From positions 62,001 to 126,000 of the forward strand of contig JAFYAS010000034.1 in assembly GCA_017540605.1 (NCBI GenBank): a stretch of DNA of 64,000 bases. The letters are read 5' to 3'. Under the pieces are notes generated by a model. That model saw only the letters and a program-made list of their open reading frames with translations. It was not told where the DNA came from and did no database searches. A program made the translations under genes and the position numbers. The stretch's first letter is position 1. Each line of letters begins with the position of its first letter. Source of the stretch: Lachnospiraceae bacterium (lineage in GTDB: Bacteria > Bacillota > Clostridia > Lachnospirales > Lachnospiraceae). This document shows positions 41,922 to 51,117 of this stretch, piece by piece.

Positions 41922-42845
41922 ATGAGCAAATTAGATGAAGTAAAGAAACAGATAGGTCTTGCCATAAAGGGTAAGGACGAGGTTATAGACAAGGTTCTTG
42001 CGACCATACTTGCAGGGGGGCATATTCTTTTGGAGGATATTCCGGGAGTCGGAAAGACTACTCTTGCCATGGCTCTTGCGAAATCTCTTTCTATGGATTA
42101 TAAGAGGGTTCAGTTTACTCCTGATGTTCTTCCAAGTGATATCATGGGCTTTTCCATGTACAATGCAAAGACCGGTGATTTTGAATACAGAGAGGGGTCT
42201 GCATTCTGCAATCTTTTTTTGGCTGATGAGATAAACAGAACCTCACCGAAAACTCAGTCGGCTCTTTTGGAGATCATGGAGGAGAAGCATGTGACGGTTG
42301 ACGGTGTCACCAGAGATCTTCCCAAGCCATTTACCGTTATAGCAACGGAGAATCCTCTTGGTTCTTCGGGAACTCAGATGCTTCCCGAGTCACAGCTTGA
42401 TCGATTTATGATCTGTCTTACTATGGGTTATCCCTCTCACGAGGCAGCTATTGAGATACTTAAGGGTCAGGAGCTGACACCCATAAACAGCATTAAGCCT
42501 GTGATGGGAGTGGATGAGCTTATAAGCTATCAGGAAAAGGCGAATACCCTTTCCGTTCATGATTCTATTTTTGATTATATAGTTGAGATCACCGAGGCTA
42601 CCAGAAGGAGTGAGTATTTTTCATTGGGCGCAAGTCCCAGAGGCTCCATAGCTCTTCTTCGTATGTCAAGAGCAGTGGCTGTTTTAAGGGACAGGGATTT
42701 TGTGACTCCGGAGGATATCAGCTATATCATCGGTGATGTTCTTGCTCACAGAGTAAGACTCGGAACAAAGGCAAGAGCCAACGGACTTGATTCCAGGGCG
42801 GCTCTTTTAGAGGTGCTTAAAACAGTAAAGCTTCCCAGGACGTGA
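41922..42845 (+). CDS. MoxR-family AAA+ ATPase
   Basis: Chaperone-like ATPase of 307 residues, thought to help mature or assemble protein complexes with VWA/DUF58-type partners. Walker A is EDIPGVGKTTLA near residue 40, Walker B is LFLADEINRTSPKTQSALLE near 103, and sensor/arginine regions ATENPLGSSGTQMLPESQLDRF are near 145. The DUF58 gene begins one base after the stop and a transglutaminase-type gene follows, the classical three-gene MoxR arrangement. AAAGGAACAG precedes the ATG. Confidence 0.95.
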   Translation: MSKLDEVKKQIGLAIKGKDEVIDKVLATILAGGHILLEDIPGVGKTTLAMALAKSLSMDYKRVQFTPDVLPSDIMGFSMYNAKTGDFEYREGSAFCNLFLADEINRTSPKTQSALLEIMEEKHVTVDGVTRDLPKPFTVIATENPLGSSGTQMLPESQLDRFMICLTMGYPSHEAAIEILKGQELTPINSIKPVMGVDELISYQEKANTLSVHDSIFDYIVEITEATRRSEYFSLGASPRGSIALLRMSRAVAVLRDRDFVTPEDISYIIGDVLAHRVRLGTKARANGLDSRAALLEVLKTVKLPRT

Positions 42846-42846
42846 T

Positions 42847-43908
42847 ATGAAAAAGATCGGTAATATAATAAAATATCTGATAGTATTTGTGCTCAATCTT
42901 TTGATGTTCTTTTTCCTTCATGGGTATTTCAATCTTGTGATATTGATACTTCTTATCCTGTTTCCCATGGTGTCTTTTTTTGCGGCCTATATGGTGAACA
43001 GGAGAGTCTCATTTTCCTTTAGAGGACCAAGAGAGAGTATGCATATTGATGATATGTTCAACCTGGGTGTGAGGATTAAAAATGACACTCTATTTCCTAT
43101 CATCAATGCGGAGCTTACCATAGAGACTGAGAATACATTTCTTGGTTATAAGGGCAAGGAAACCCTGAACATACCAATCCATGCCCATACAGAGGATGAG
43201 ATACTCTTTCCTTTGATGAGTGAACATCTCGGCCTTCTTCATATTGAGCTAAAGAAGATAAGGATCACAGACTGGCTTGGCATCATGGATTTTTCAAAGA
43301 AGCTTGATGATCATACTGAGATATCTATTCTTCCTTTTTCAAGAGTATCAGTAGAACCGGATCTTTCCGTTGTCAATACCGGTATGACGGAGATGGAGGA
43401 GAGTAAAAAGAAGGGACATGATTATTCAGAGGTCAGTGAGATCAGAGAATATCAACCGGGGGACAAGCTTCAGAACATTCACTGGAAGCTGTCTGCAAAA
43501 AAGGACGAGCTGATGGTAAAGGACAGAGAAAGCCTTTCATCAAGTCAGATCCTTATGCTTGTTGAGCTTTATAACAACAGGTCGGTTATCATCGACAGGA
43601 TCATATCTGCGGCCTATGGAGTGGCAGTATATTTTTTGCAAAATCAGATCCCATTTTCTCTCATGTGGTGGAGTATAGCAGAACAGGATATGAAGAGTCG
43701 TTCCATTGACAACACCTCGGATCTATATGAATGGATCATGGCTGTCTATTATGAGGTTCTTTATTCAGATGCCACCATGGGATGTGATATGATGAGAAGA
43801 CTTTCCCTTGATGGCTCCAGGTTCCTTGTGATCTGCGAAGCAAAATCAGTTACCGGCTCAGCGCTATTTAATTACGAGGGCGATGTAGAGGGAATCGTAA
43901 CAGAATAA
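42847..43908 (+). CDS. DUF58 (VWA-like) membrane-anchored protein
   Basis: 353 residues with two N-terminal membrane helices (YLIVFVLNLLMFFFLHGYF, VILILLILFPMVSFFAAYM), an external beta-rich segment (about 60-170), and the DUF58 block GHDYSEVSEIREYQPGDKLQNIHWKLSAKKDELMVKDRE (split reading near 195-230). That block is found in all MoxR partners. It ends with a vWA-like fold. It starts one base after the MoxR stop and 16 bases before the transglutaminase gene. The molecular role of the family is unknown; it probably cooperates with MoxR in cell envelope processes. Confidence 0.92.
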   Translation: MKKIGNIIKYLIVFVLNLLMFFFLHGYFNLVILILLILFPMVSFFAAYMVNRRVSFSFRGPRESMHIDDMFNLGVRIKNDTLFPIINAELTIETENTFLGYKGKETLNIPIHAHTEDEILFPLMSEHLGLLHIELKKIRITDWLGIMDFSKKLDDHTEISILPFSRVSVEPDLSVVNTGMTEMEESKKKGHDYSEVSEIREYQPGDKLQNIHWKLSAKKDELMVKDRESLSSSQILMLVELYNNRSVIIDRIISAAYGVAVYFLQNQIPFSLMWWSIAEQDMKSRSIDNTSDLYEWIMAVYYEVLYSDATMGCDMMRRLSLDGSRFLVICEAKSVTGSALFNYEGDVEGIVTE

Positions 43909-43924
43909 AAAAGAAAGAATAGTT

Positions 43925-46357
43925 ATGGCATTTTCAATACTTCCTAAAAAGGAAAAATATGAATATGAGCCCTTGGAGCTATGCCCCGGTGTAAAGGTGA
44001 TATCACCGGTTTCCATGGAGACCTTTGACAAGAAAAAAAGTATTTTTGTCAAGGCCCTTTTGCTTGCCATGATACCCTTTTCTTCTCTTGCCGGTTTTTT
44101 GTCTGCCTTTGAGGTAAATTATTATGTGCCTATAGTTTTGGTTATAGATATTCTCGCGGCGCTTTTCTTCACATATATCTACACACTTCCTCCCTGGAAA
44201 AGAGATATCTGCTATGTGTTGTTTTTCTTTGCCTTTCTCGGAAGTACCTCAATATTCAACGTACACTTAAACAGTGGTTTTTATGCTGTGGTCAATATCG
44301 TTCTTGAACGGGCTTCCGATTATTTTGATACCACAGCCATGCAGTCTTATGCTGAGGCTATTACCAACAGGACGGTCACGGTAACGGTTATGGCCTGTTA
44401 TTTCGGTGTGGTTTCCGTTATTGTATTAAATCCGTTTTTCTCCGCTTATATGTCGGTTTTTATTGCGGTCATATTTTCAGTACCTGTTTATATCATACCC
44501 CTCTTCTTTGAAAATGAGCCTGATTCCCTATATATGATAATCCTTTTTTCTGCAATATTCGTAAACATTTTTCTAAATTACAGCGGCCATTTCAAGGAGC
44601 ATAAAAAGCCGGAGCAGTTTGAATATACGGAACGGGGAACCGGATTCTTTGGAAAAATATTCCGAAAGCTTTTCTTTAAGAACTTTGATGAAAAAACAGA
44701 TAGAAGCTTTAAGTTCTATTATGACCGTTCATGGAAGGCCATAGGAGAGCTTATGGTAGTAGCTCTTTCCACGGTTTTGGTTACTGTAGTGGGAATCAAT
44801 TCAGTGCTTCCCAAGGACAGCTTTACCTACAGAACTCAGGATTCCTCCATCAAGGCTCAGATAAAGGATGATGTGAGCAACTTTCTATTGATGGGTATGG
44901 CGAGCCTTTTTGATGCCTATGACAGTACAGGCGGAATGAATGCGGGACAGCTTGGGGGTGTGGCATCTGTCTACAATGATTATCAGACCGATCTTATCGC
45001 AACCTTTGTGCCGAGGAGCTACGATACAGTCTATCTAAAATCATTTATCGGTGAATCATATATGGGGGATCATTGGGAGAAATGTGAGGACAATTTCTTC
45101 GCACCCTACGATAAGGTGGATGGTGATACTAAGGCCACTATGGATATCAGATATGTGGGAGCGGATACAAGATATCTTTTAGCACCCTACTATACTGATA
45201 TGAACAAGATTAAGAATCTGGATAGCGGAGTAACCTACAGAGAAGACGGCTTTGGAATAAACTTTGGGGATTATATCCGATATGATTTTTATCCCATAAA
45301 TGAAAAGGGAGAAAAAATGGAGGATGTTGATCCCAAATATCTTGAGGTTCCTGATCTTAATAAAGAGGCAGTCGCTGAGTTTGCAGAGAATGCAGGGCTT
45401 TCCGGCACTCCTGAAGAGATAGTAAAGCAGGTTGCTGACTACTATGAAGAAAACTATCCTTATACTTTAAGACCTGGATCGCTTCCCAGGAAAACACTTT
45501 GGTCAAAGACTGAGGAGGACTTTGTAAACTATTTCCTTCAGAAGAATAAGAAGGGCTTTTGTGTGCATTTTGCTACTGCTGCAACTCTTATATTCAGATA
45601 TATGGGTATTCCCGCAAGATATGTGGAGGGCTATGTTATTCCCTACTCGGCTGTTATGGATGGTGAGCTTTTAGAGGATAAGAAGGTATCCGATTATTAT
45701 GTCGGTGAGAATCCTTTTGGTGAATCCGCAGTCGTAAAAGCAGAGGTCAACGACTCTATGGCGCATGCCTGGTGTGAGGTTTTGATCGATGGCAAATGGG
45801 TGGTAGCTGAAACTACGCCTCCCTCTGATGAGGAAGAGGACTATGATGATATCTGGACACTTTTTGGCAGACTTCTTAACGGCGGCAATCAAAATGATGT
45901 GGACGATAACGGAGCTACCAATGATGCAGGGGTAACATTTTCCATGGATGAGCTTTCATGGGTGTGGAAGACTGTGCTCGTCATCATCTTGAGCGTAGTG
46001 TTGTTCTTTGTCTTTAGGTTCTCTTATAAAAAGCTTAAAAGGATCATAAGCTATCATAGAAGAGACGCAGCAGAGAATACGGTGGCATATTACAGATATA
46101 TATGCAATTATATGAGGATAGCCTTTCCAGAGTTTAACAAATGTGCAAGTCACAAGGAGCAGCTTGAGTTTTTAACTGGAGAAAAGGAAAGTGTAAGAAT
46201 AGATGAGCTTTCACAGGCCGTGGAAAGGATAAGCTATGGTACCGGTGTAGAAAAAGAATTTTCCAAGGATATAAAGAATAAGCTTAAGCTTATATTTAGA
46301 GAGGGAAGAGGAAGACTTTCCTACATCACAAGATTTTATCTGTTCTTCAAGATATAA
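43925..46357 (+). CDS. Transglutaminase-like membrane protein (MoxR operon type)
   Basis: 810 residues. The N-terminal half has about five to six membrane helices (from LLLAMIPFSSLAGFLSAF to MVVALSTVLVTVVGINSVL). A long external part follows with the transglutaminase core: C546 in KKGFCVHFATAATL, His in NDSMAHAWCEVLI and the Asp/Glu region of VVAETTPPSDEEE. Another membrane helix comes near 680 (TVLVIILSVVLFFVFRF), then a C-terminal cytoplasmic DUF4129-like tail (KEQLEFLTGEK). The catalytic Cys and His are present; the third residue after ETTPPS is not certain. Third gene of the MoxR operon; terminated by a hairpin shared with the opposite tRNA. Confidence 0.9.
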   Translation: MAFSILPKKEKYEYEPLELCPGVKVISPVSMETFDKKKSIFVKALLLAMIPFSSLAGFLSAFEVNYYVPIVLVIDILAALFFTYIYTLPPWKRDICYVLFFFAFLGSTSIFNVHLNSGFYAVVNIVLERASDYFDTTAMQSYAEAITNRTVTVTVMACYFGVVSVIVLNPFFSAYMSVFIAVIFSVPVYIIPLFFENEPDSLYMIILFSAIFVNIFLNYSGHFKEHKKPEQFEYTERGTGFFGKIFRKLFFKNFDEKTDRSFKFYYDRSWKAIGELMVVALSTVLVTVVGINSVLPKDSFTYRTQDSSIKAQIKDDVSNFLLMGMASLFDAYDSTGGMNAGQLGGVASVYNDYQTDLIATFVPRSYDTVYLKSFIGESYMGDHWEKCEDNFFAPYDKVDGDTKATMDIRYVGADTRYLLAPYYTDMNKIKNLDSGVTYREDGFGINFGDYIRYDFYPINEKGEKMEDVDPKYLEVPDLNKEAVAEFAENAGLSGTPEEIVKQVADYYEENYPYTLRPGSLPRKTLWSKTEEDFVNYFLQKNKKGFCVHFATAATLIFRYMGIPARYVEGYVIPYSAVMDGELLEDKKVSDYYVGENPFGESAVVKAEVNDSMAHAWCEVLIDGKWVVAETTPPSDEEEDYDDIWTLFGRLLNGGNQNDVDDNGATNDAGVTFSMDELSWVWKTVLVIILSVVLFFVFRFSYKKLKRIISYHRRDAAENTVAYYRYICNYMRIAFPEFNKCASHKEQLEFLTGEKESVRIDELSQAVERISYGTGVEKEFSKDIKNKLKLIFREGRGRLSYITRFYLFFKI

Positions 46358-46361
46358 AAAA

Positions 46362-46395
46362 AGAAAAGAGATCCCGAAGATGGAATCTCTTTTTT
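46362..46395. terminator. Bidirectional terminator between the transglutaminase and tRNA genes
   Basis: AAAAGAGATCCC pairs with GGAATCTCTTTT around CGAAGAT-type loop, with A-rich and T-rich flanks on both sides. It serves the plus-strand MoxR operon and the minus-strand tRNA whose 3' end is only 3 bases away. Confidence 0.85.
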
Positions 46396-46397
46396 AG

Positions 46398-46469
46398 CTG
46401 GGGTACCAGGATTCGAACCTGGAAATGCTGGAATCAGAATCCAGTGCCTTACCATTTGGCGATACCCCA
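46398..46469 (-). tRNA. tRNA-Gln (anticodon CTG)
   Basis: On the minus strand a 72-base cloverleaf is seen. The acceptor TGGGGTA pairs with TACCCCA, the D arm is GCC with GGC, the anticodon stem CTGGA pairs with TCCAG around TTCTGAT (anticodon CTG, reading CAG) and the T arm is CCAGG TTCGAAT CCTGG. Discriminator base is G. The 3' CCA is not encoded. The TGGGGTAT start is typical of Firmicutes glutamine tRNA. It is the only minus-strand gene in the left 59 kb. Confidence 0.95.
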
Positions 46470-46555
46470 TCGCTCACGAATCATTATTATAATTGATGTG
46501 TTATAAAAAATCAAGTACTTTTTTAAAAAAATTCACGAGATTTGAATTCCGACAC

Positions 46556-46584
46556 TTGAAAGAGATTTGGTTTTGTGTTAAATT
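46556..46584 (+). promoter_or_regulatory. Putative promoter of the thioesterase gene run
   Basis: TTGAAA (46556-46561) and TAAATT (46579-46584) have 17-base spacing and an extended TG at 46576-46577. It would drive the plus-strand genes from 46626 to 51011. Confidence 0.6.
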
Positions 46585-46625
46585 GTCTATTGATTGCTTG
46601 GGGAAGATGTAAAAGAGGTAGGATC

Positions 46626-47330
46626 ATGTACGAATTAAAGACTAAGGTTTTCTACAGTGATATAGCAGAGGATGGCCTTGCTCACCCTCATCAGTTGATG
46701 GATTATTTACAGAATTGCTCTGTGTTGGATTCAGAATCAATTGGAAAGGGAGCGTTAAAGCTTCATGAGACAGGCTTTGCTTGGATAGTTTCTTCATGGA
46801 ATATCGAGATAGACAGGTATCCGGAGTTTATCGAGGAGCTGACCATCAGAACCTGGCCCTATGCTTTTGACAGGCTTTACGGACACAGGAATTTTGATAT
46901 ATTGGATAGTCAGGGAATAGAGATAGTTAGGGCGGATTCCCTTTGGGTGATGATTAATATTGAAAAGGAAATGCCTAAAAGATTGACAAAAGAGGATATT
47001 GAGGGTTATATCATAGGTGAGAGAATAGATATGGCGCCTATGGAAAGAAAGCTTCCTATGATCGACGCGGGAGATAAGCTTGAACCCTTCCGTATCAGAA
47101 GAATGGATATAGATACCAATTCCCATGTGAACAATGCCAGATATATCGCTATGGCGGAGGAGTATCTGCCAAAGGACAGACTACCAAAAACTGTTAAGGT
47201 AATGTATAGAAGAGCAGCAAAGTTCGGCAATAAGATTTTTCCAGTTGTAAAAAAACAAGAGGAAAAGCTGATGGTGGATCTTTGCGACAGTGAATATAAG
47301 CCCTTTGTGAGTGTTGAATTCACTCTTTAA
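46626..47330 (+). CDS. Acyl-ACP thioesterase (FatA/FatB-like)
   Basis: Releases fatty acids from acyl carrier protein; 234 residues, with two hotdog-fold halves. MYELKTKVFYSDIAEDGLAH, WIVSSWNIEIDRYPEFIEELTIRTWP and FDRLYGHRNFDI are characteristic of bacterial members. The second half has the catalytic-region block RRMDIDTNSHVNNARYIAMAEEYLP with Asn and His, as in plant Fat enzymes (N-x-H). ATG 46626 follows AGAGGTAGG; earlier starts would add a basic stretch with no site. Product chain length cannot be deduced. Confidence 0.92.
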   Translation: MYELKTKVFYSDIAEDGLAHPHQLMDYLQNCSVLDSESIGKGALKLHETGFAWIVSSWNIEIDRYPEFIEELTIRTWPYAFDRLYGHRNFDILDSQGIEIVRADSLWVMINIEKEMPKRLTKEDIEGYIIGERIDMAPMERKLPMIDAGDKLEPFRIRRMDIDTNSHVNNARYIAMAEEYLPKDRLPKTVKVMYRRAAKFGNKIFPVVKKQEEKLMVDLCDSEYKPFVSVEFTL

Positions 47331-47342
47331 AATGGAGTAATT

Positions 47343-48173
47343 ATGATAGAGTTAGGAAAATGGCAAAAGCTTAAATGTATAAGAAGTAAGGATTTTGGTG
47401 TATATCTTGGTGAAGAGGAGCAGGGTGAGACCGTGCTTTTACCGAGAGCACAGGTGCCGGAGGATTTAAAGGCCGGAGGTATGATAGATGTATTTGTCTA
47501 CAGAGATTCGGAGGACAGACTTATCGCAACTGTCAATATGCCTCTTATCACTATGGAGGAGATAGTGCCCTTAAAATGTGTGAGTGTCACCGATATAGGT
47601 GCATTTATGGATTGGGGACTTGAAAGAGATATATTTCTTCCCTTCAAGGAACAGACCGAGAAAGTGAAGGTAGGTAAGGAATATCTTGTACGACTTTACG
47701 AAGACAAGACCGGAAGACTATGTGTGAGCATGAGGCTTTACGGATATCTTAGTCAGGAATCGGGATATGAAGAGGGCAATGAAGTCGACGGTATGGTCTA
47801 TGAGACAAGTGATGAATGGGGAGCCTTTGTAGCGGTTGAGAATAGCTATTCGGCACTTATACCAAAAAAGGAGCTTATGGTTGAGCTTCATCCGGGAGAC
47901 AAGATTCACGCAAGGATCGCGAGGGTGCTTCCTGACGGAAGGCTGTCCTTAAGCCTCAGAAAGCCTGCTTATCTTCAGATGGATGAGGATGAAGAAAAGA
48001 TCCTTACACTTCTTGATTCATACGACGGAGTTCTTCCTTTTACCGAAAAGGCATCTCCGGAGGTTATAAAAAGAGAGCTTTCTATGAGCAAGGCGGCATT
48101 TAAAAGAGCTGTCGGCGGTTTATATAAAAAGAGAAAGATTGCCCTTGAGGGTGGAAAGATAAGAAAGATATAG
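47343..48173 (+). CDS. cvfB: CvfB-type S1 RNA-binding protein
   Basis: RNA-binding protein of 276 residues with an S1 domain array: ELGKWQKLKCIRSKDFGVYLG, VPLKCVSVTDIGAFMDWGLERDIFLPF and GMVYETSDEWGAFVAVENSYSALIPKKE are three OB folds. A C-terminal winged-helix follows (FTEKASPEVIKRELSMSKAAFKRAVGGLYKK, in parts) that is typical of CvfB. Relatives control virulence and RNA turnover in Firmicutes. The gene begins 12 bases after the thioesterase stop and ends 12 bases before ridA, in a tight run. Confidence 0.93.
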   Translation: MIELGKWQKLKCIRSKDFGVYLGEEEQGETVLLPRAQVPEDLKAGGMIDVFVYRDSEDRLIATVNMPLITMEEIVPLKCVSVTDIGAFMDWGLERDIFLPFKEQTEKVKVGKEYLVRLYEDKTGRLCVSMRLYGYLSQESGYEEGNEVDGMVYETSDEWGAFVAVENSYSALIPKKELMVELHPGDKIHARIARVLPDGRLSLSLRKPAYLQMDEDEEKILTLLDSYDGVLPFTEKASPEVIKRELSMSKAAFKRAVGGLYKKRKIALEGGKIRKI

Positions 48174-48185
48174 GAGGAAGATATC

Positions 48186-48569
48186 ATGGAGAAAAAAGTT
48201 ATCAGTACAAAGAGAGCGCCTCAGGCCATCGGACCTTATTCACAGGCTATTGAGGTGAATGGAATGATTTATACATCCGGAGTTGTACCTCTTGATCCCG
48301 AGACCGGAGCAGTGGTAGAGGGAGATGTAAGTGCTCAGGCAGAAAGAGTATTCACCAGTATGAAGGCACTTTTAGAGGATGCCGGATCGTCTATGGAGAA
48401 TGTGGTAAAGACAACTCTCTTCATAAAGAATATGAATGATTTTGCTACCATCAATGAGATCTATGCAAAGTTTTTTACCGGAGATTTTCCTGCAAGAAGC
48501 TGTGTGGAGGTAGCAAGACTTCCCAAGGATGTGCTTTTAGAGCTTGAGGTTATTGCAATAAAAAATTAG
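48186..48569 (+). CDS. ridA: RidA family reactive imine deaminase
   Basis: Hydrolyses reactive enamine/imine intermediates such as 2-aminoacrylate formed by PLP enzymes; 127 residues, forms trimers. The signatures are APQAIGPYSQAIEVNGMIYTSGVVPLDP at the start, R-containing pocket block FPARSCVEVARLPKDVLLELEVIAI at the end, where the Arg in PARS is the carboxylate-binding residue. GGAGGAAGATATC precedes the ATG. Very conserved gene, placed between CvfB and a CPBP protease. Confidence 0.96.
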   Translation: MEKKVISTKRAPQAIGPYSQAIEVNGMIYTSGVVPLDPETGAVVEGDVSAQAERVFTSMKALLEDAGSSMENVVKTTLFIKNMNDFATINEIYAKFFTGDFPARSCVEVARLPKDVLLELEVIAIKN

Positions 48570-48586
48570 TTTAGGGGGATGACATA

Positions 48587-49615
48587 ATGGTTCAAAAGAA
48601 CATAAAGCATGCCAATCTTTTTTGGCTTTTCCTGATCATTGTATTTATTATATTGCAGGTAGTTATAGGGAGGATGGATCTTGGCATTGTGCCAAGGATA
48701 GCGATCCTTCAGGGCTTTATCATTGTAGCATGCTTTGTATATCTAAAGCTTGATAAAAGAGATATAAAGGAGACTCTTCATCTTCAGGGCTTTCATATCG
48801 GATCCGCATTTTTGGTCATATTGCTTGCGATCTGCTTATCACCTGTTATATCCTTGATCAATGCTGTAAGTATGTTATTTGTAGAAAATGCAGTGACTAG
48901 TACCTTGAGCGAGCTTACAAATATAGGTCTTTTGCCTGCACTGCTTTTAGTGGCACTTACACCTGCTGTTGCTGAGGAGCTGACCTTTAGAGGAGTGCTT
49001 TTCGGAACCTACAGAAAAACCGACAGACTTGTTAGTGCAGTGTTTGTGTCGGCGTTGGCATTTGGACTTATGCATATGAATCTCAATCAGTTTTGCTATG
49101 CATTTGTTCTTGGTATAGTTATGGCGGTTTTAGTTGAGATCACGGGAAGTATATTTGCATCCAGTCTATTGCATTTCTGTTTTAACGGCTCTTCTATGGT
49201 TCTTTACTTTGTTATGAAATGGCTTCCTGATTTTATGGAGAAGCTTATGAAGGATTATCCTGATCAGTTTACACCTCAGACAAAGGAGATGTATGAAACT
49301 ACCATAGCTCAGTTAAGAGATACCCTGTCAGGAAATACTGTGATTCAAAGAGAGCAGTTGGTAGAGGCTATCTATAAATATATCCCTGCAGCTATCGTAG
49401 GTCTTATCTTTGCAGTCCTTTTGCTTATTGCCATAGCATCATTAAATAACAGAACTGACAATCTGAAGGCTTTGATCGGAAAGAAGACAACAGCTGTTGC
49501 AGCAGCTTATCCTGAGGATCGTGCTGCAAAGCTTGTTACAGTTGGTTATATTATCTCGGCTATTATCTGTGTGGGAATGTGTGTGCTTGCATTTTTTGCT
49601 GAAAAATTAGTATAG
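48587..49615 (+). CDS. CPBP-family intramembrane metalloprotease
   Basis: Membrane protease of 342 residues with about eight helices. The glutamate motif E130-E131-LTFR135 (VAEELTFRGVLFGTY), then FGLMHMN and LHFCFNGSS give the conserved EExxxR, FxxxH and HxxxN/F-type triad of the CAAX-protease/bacteriocin-processing (CPBP/Abi) family. Substrate is unknown; relatives process peptides or act in immunity to bacteriocins. The C-terminal helix and LIISAIICVGMCVLAFF-type end lie beyond the core. GGGGGATGACATA precedes the ATG. Confidence 0.9.
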   Translation: MVQKNIKHANLFWLFLIIVFIILQVVIGRMDLGIVPRIAILQGFIIVACFVYLKLDKRDIKETLHLQGFHIGSAFLVILLAICLSPVISLINAVSMLFVENAVTSTLSELTNIGLLPALLLVALTPAVAEELTFRGVLFGTYRKTDRLVSAVFVSALAFGLMHMNLNQFCYAFVLGIVMAVLVEITGSIFASSLLHFCFNGSSMVLYFVMKWLPDFMEKLMKDYPDQFTPQTKEMYETTIAQLRDTLSGNTVIQREQLVEAIYKYIPAAIVGLIFAVLLLIAIASLNNRTDNLKALIGKKTTAVAAAYPEDRAAKLVTVGYIISAIICVGMCVLAFFAEKLV

Positions 49616-49631
49616 AAAAAGAGGAACTTCG

Positions 49632-51011
49632 ATGAGTGAAGTTAAAAATACCGGGGGCAATCCATTAGGGATTGCCCCTGTTAAAAGTTTGATGTTAAAA
49701 TTTGCGATACCGAGTATTATCGCTATGTTGGTTGGAGCTCTCTACAATATTGTAGATCAGCTCTTTATAGGAAATTATGTGGGCTCCAATGGAAATGCGG
49801 CAACAAATATTGCATTTCCCTTGACTACCGCCTGTCTTTCCATATCTCTTCTTTTTGGTATAGGTGGAGCATCCTGCTTCAACCTGAATATGGGAAAGGG
49901 CGAAAAGGAGAAGGCACCGTATTTTATCGGCAATTCAGCCTTTATGCTTTTCTTTTCGGGAGTGGTATTAAGTATCATAGCGGAGCTTTTTCTTGATGAT
50001 TTTTTGATTTTTTTCGGATCACCTGCTGAGGTACTGCCTTATGCTACGGAGTATGTGAGAGTAACTGCCATAGGCTTTCCCTTTTTGATGCTCACAACCG
50101 GAGGCGGACATCTGATAAGAGCTGATGGTAGCCCTAAGATGACTATGGTTACATCTATGACGGGAGCCATCATAAATACTGCCTTGGATGCGGTATTTGT
50201 CATAGGCTTTAAGTGGGGAATGTTCGGTGCGGCTCTTGCAACGATCATCGGGCAGATCATTTCTGCGATCATCGTCATTGTTTATCTTGCAAACTTTAAG
50301 ACAGTACCACTTATATTTAAACATTTTAAAGTGAGATTTTCCTGTATAGCTCAGACAGCCGCTATAGGAATGGGATCCTTTATCAATCAGATAGCCATGA
50401 TGTTTGTCCAGATCATACTGAACAACTCTCTGAAATACTACGGTGCAAGATCTGTTTACGGAGAGGCTATTCCCATAGCTGTTGCAGGTATTGTTATCAA
50501 GGTTGCCATGCTGTTTTTTGCGGTGGTCATAGGTATTGCCCAGGGCTCTCAGCCTATTGAGTCATTTAATTACGGTGCGAAAAATTATAAGAGGGTGAGA
50601 GAGGCCTATAAGGATGCTTTGATAGCAAGCGGAGTGATATCCGTTATCGGCTTTGCTTTGTTCCAGTTTTTTCCAAGAAATATCATTGCACTTTTCGGTG
50701 ATGGCTCGGAGGAGTATTTTGAATTTGGAGTAAGCTATTTTAAGATTTATCTCTTCTTTATCTGTTTGAACTTTTTGCAGCCGGTTACGGCAACATTTTT
50801 CACATCCATAGGTAAGGCCTTCAAGGGAGCATTTTTGTCCCTTACCCGTCAGGTACTCTTCCTTATTCCTCTGATACTCATACTTCCGAGGTTTATGGGA
50901 ATAGACGGAATCCTTTACTCAGGCCCTATTTCTGATGCCATGGCTATCATAGCTACTGTTATTATGGCATATTTTGAATTCAGGGGTATGAAAAAGTTGG
51001 AAAAAGGTTGA
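49632..51011 (+). CDS. MATE-family efflux transporter
   Basis: Sodium- or proton-coupled multidrug exporter of 459 residues with about 12 helices. MLKFAIPSIIAMLVGALYNIVDQLFIGNYVG (read in pieces) near residue 22 and GIGGASCFNLNMGKGEKEKA near 77 are the N-terminal half signatures. GAINTALDAVFVIGFKWGMFGAA-type and GIAQGSQPIESFNYGAKNYKRVREA near 300 mark the second half of MATE/DinF proteins. GAGGAACTTCG precedes the ATG. A long hairpin terminator follows at 51039. Substrate unknown. Confidence 0.95.
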   Translation: MSEVKNTGGNPLGIAPVKSLMLKFAIPSIIAMLVGALYNIVDQLFIGNYVGSNGNAATNIAFPLTTACLSISLLFGIGGASCFNLNMGKGEKEKAPYFIGNSAFMLFFSGVVLSIIAELFLDDFLIFFGSPAEVLPYATEYVRVTAIGFPFLMLTTGGGHLIRADGSPKMTMVTSMTGAIINTALDAVFVIGFKWGMFGAALATIIGQIISAIIVIVYLANFKTVPLIFKHFKVRFSCIAQTAAIGMGSFINQIAMMFVQIILNNSLKYYGARSVYGEAIPIAVAGIVIKVAMLFFAVVIGIAQGSQPIESFNYGAKNYKRVREAYKDALIASGVISVIGFALFQFFPRNIIALFGDGSEEYFEFGVSYFKIYLFFICLNFLQPVTATFFTSIGKAFKGAFLSLTRQVLFLIPLILILPRFMGIDGILYSGPISDAMAIIATVIMAYFEFRGMKKLEKG

Positions 51012-51038
51012 TGTAACAACATTTTTTTGGTAAAATAT

Positions 51039-51087
51039 AAAGGATTGTGGGACAAAGAGGAGAAGATTTGTCTCATAGTCCTTTTGT
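51039..51087 (+). terminator. Long-stem terminator after the MATE gene
   Basis: The arm AAAGGATTGTGGGACAAA (51039-51056) pairs with TTTGTCTCATAGTCCTTT (51067-51084) over 18 positions, three of them G-U, followed by TTTTG. The sequences GTAAAATATA before it (51030-51039) and after it (51089-51098) are alike, and the second could serve as -10 box for the next gene. Confidence 0.8.
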
Positions 51088-51117
51088 AGTAAAATATATT
51101 TGCTGGAGGTATCGAAT

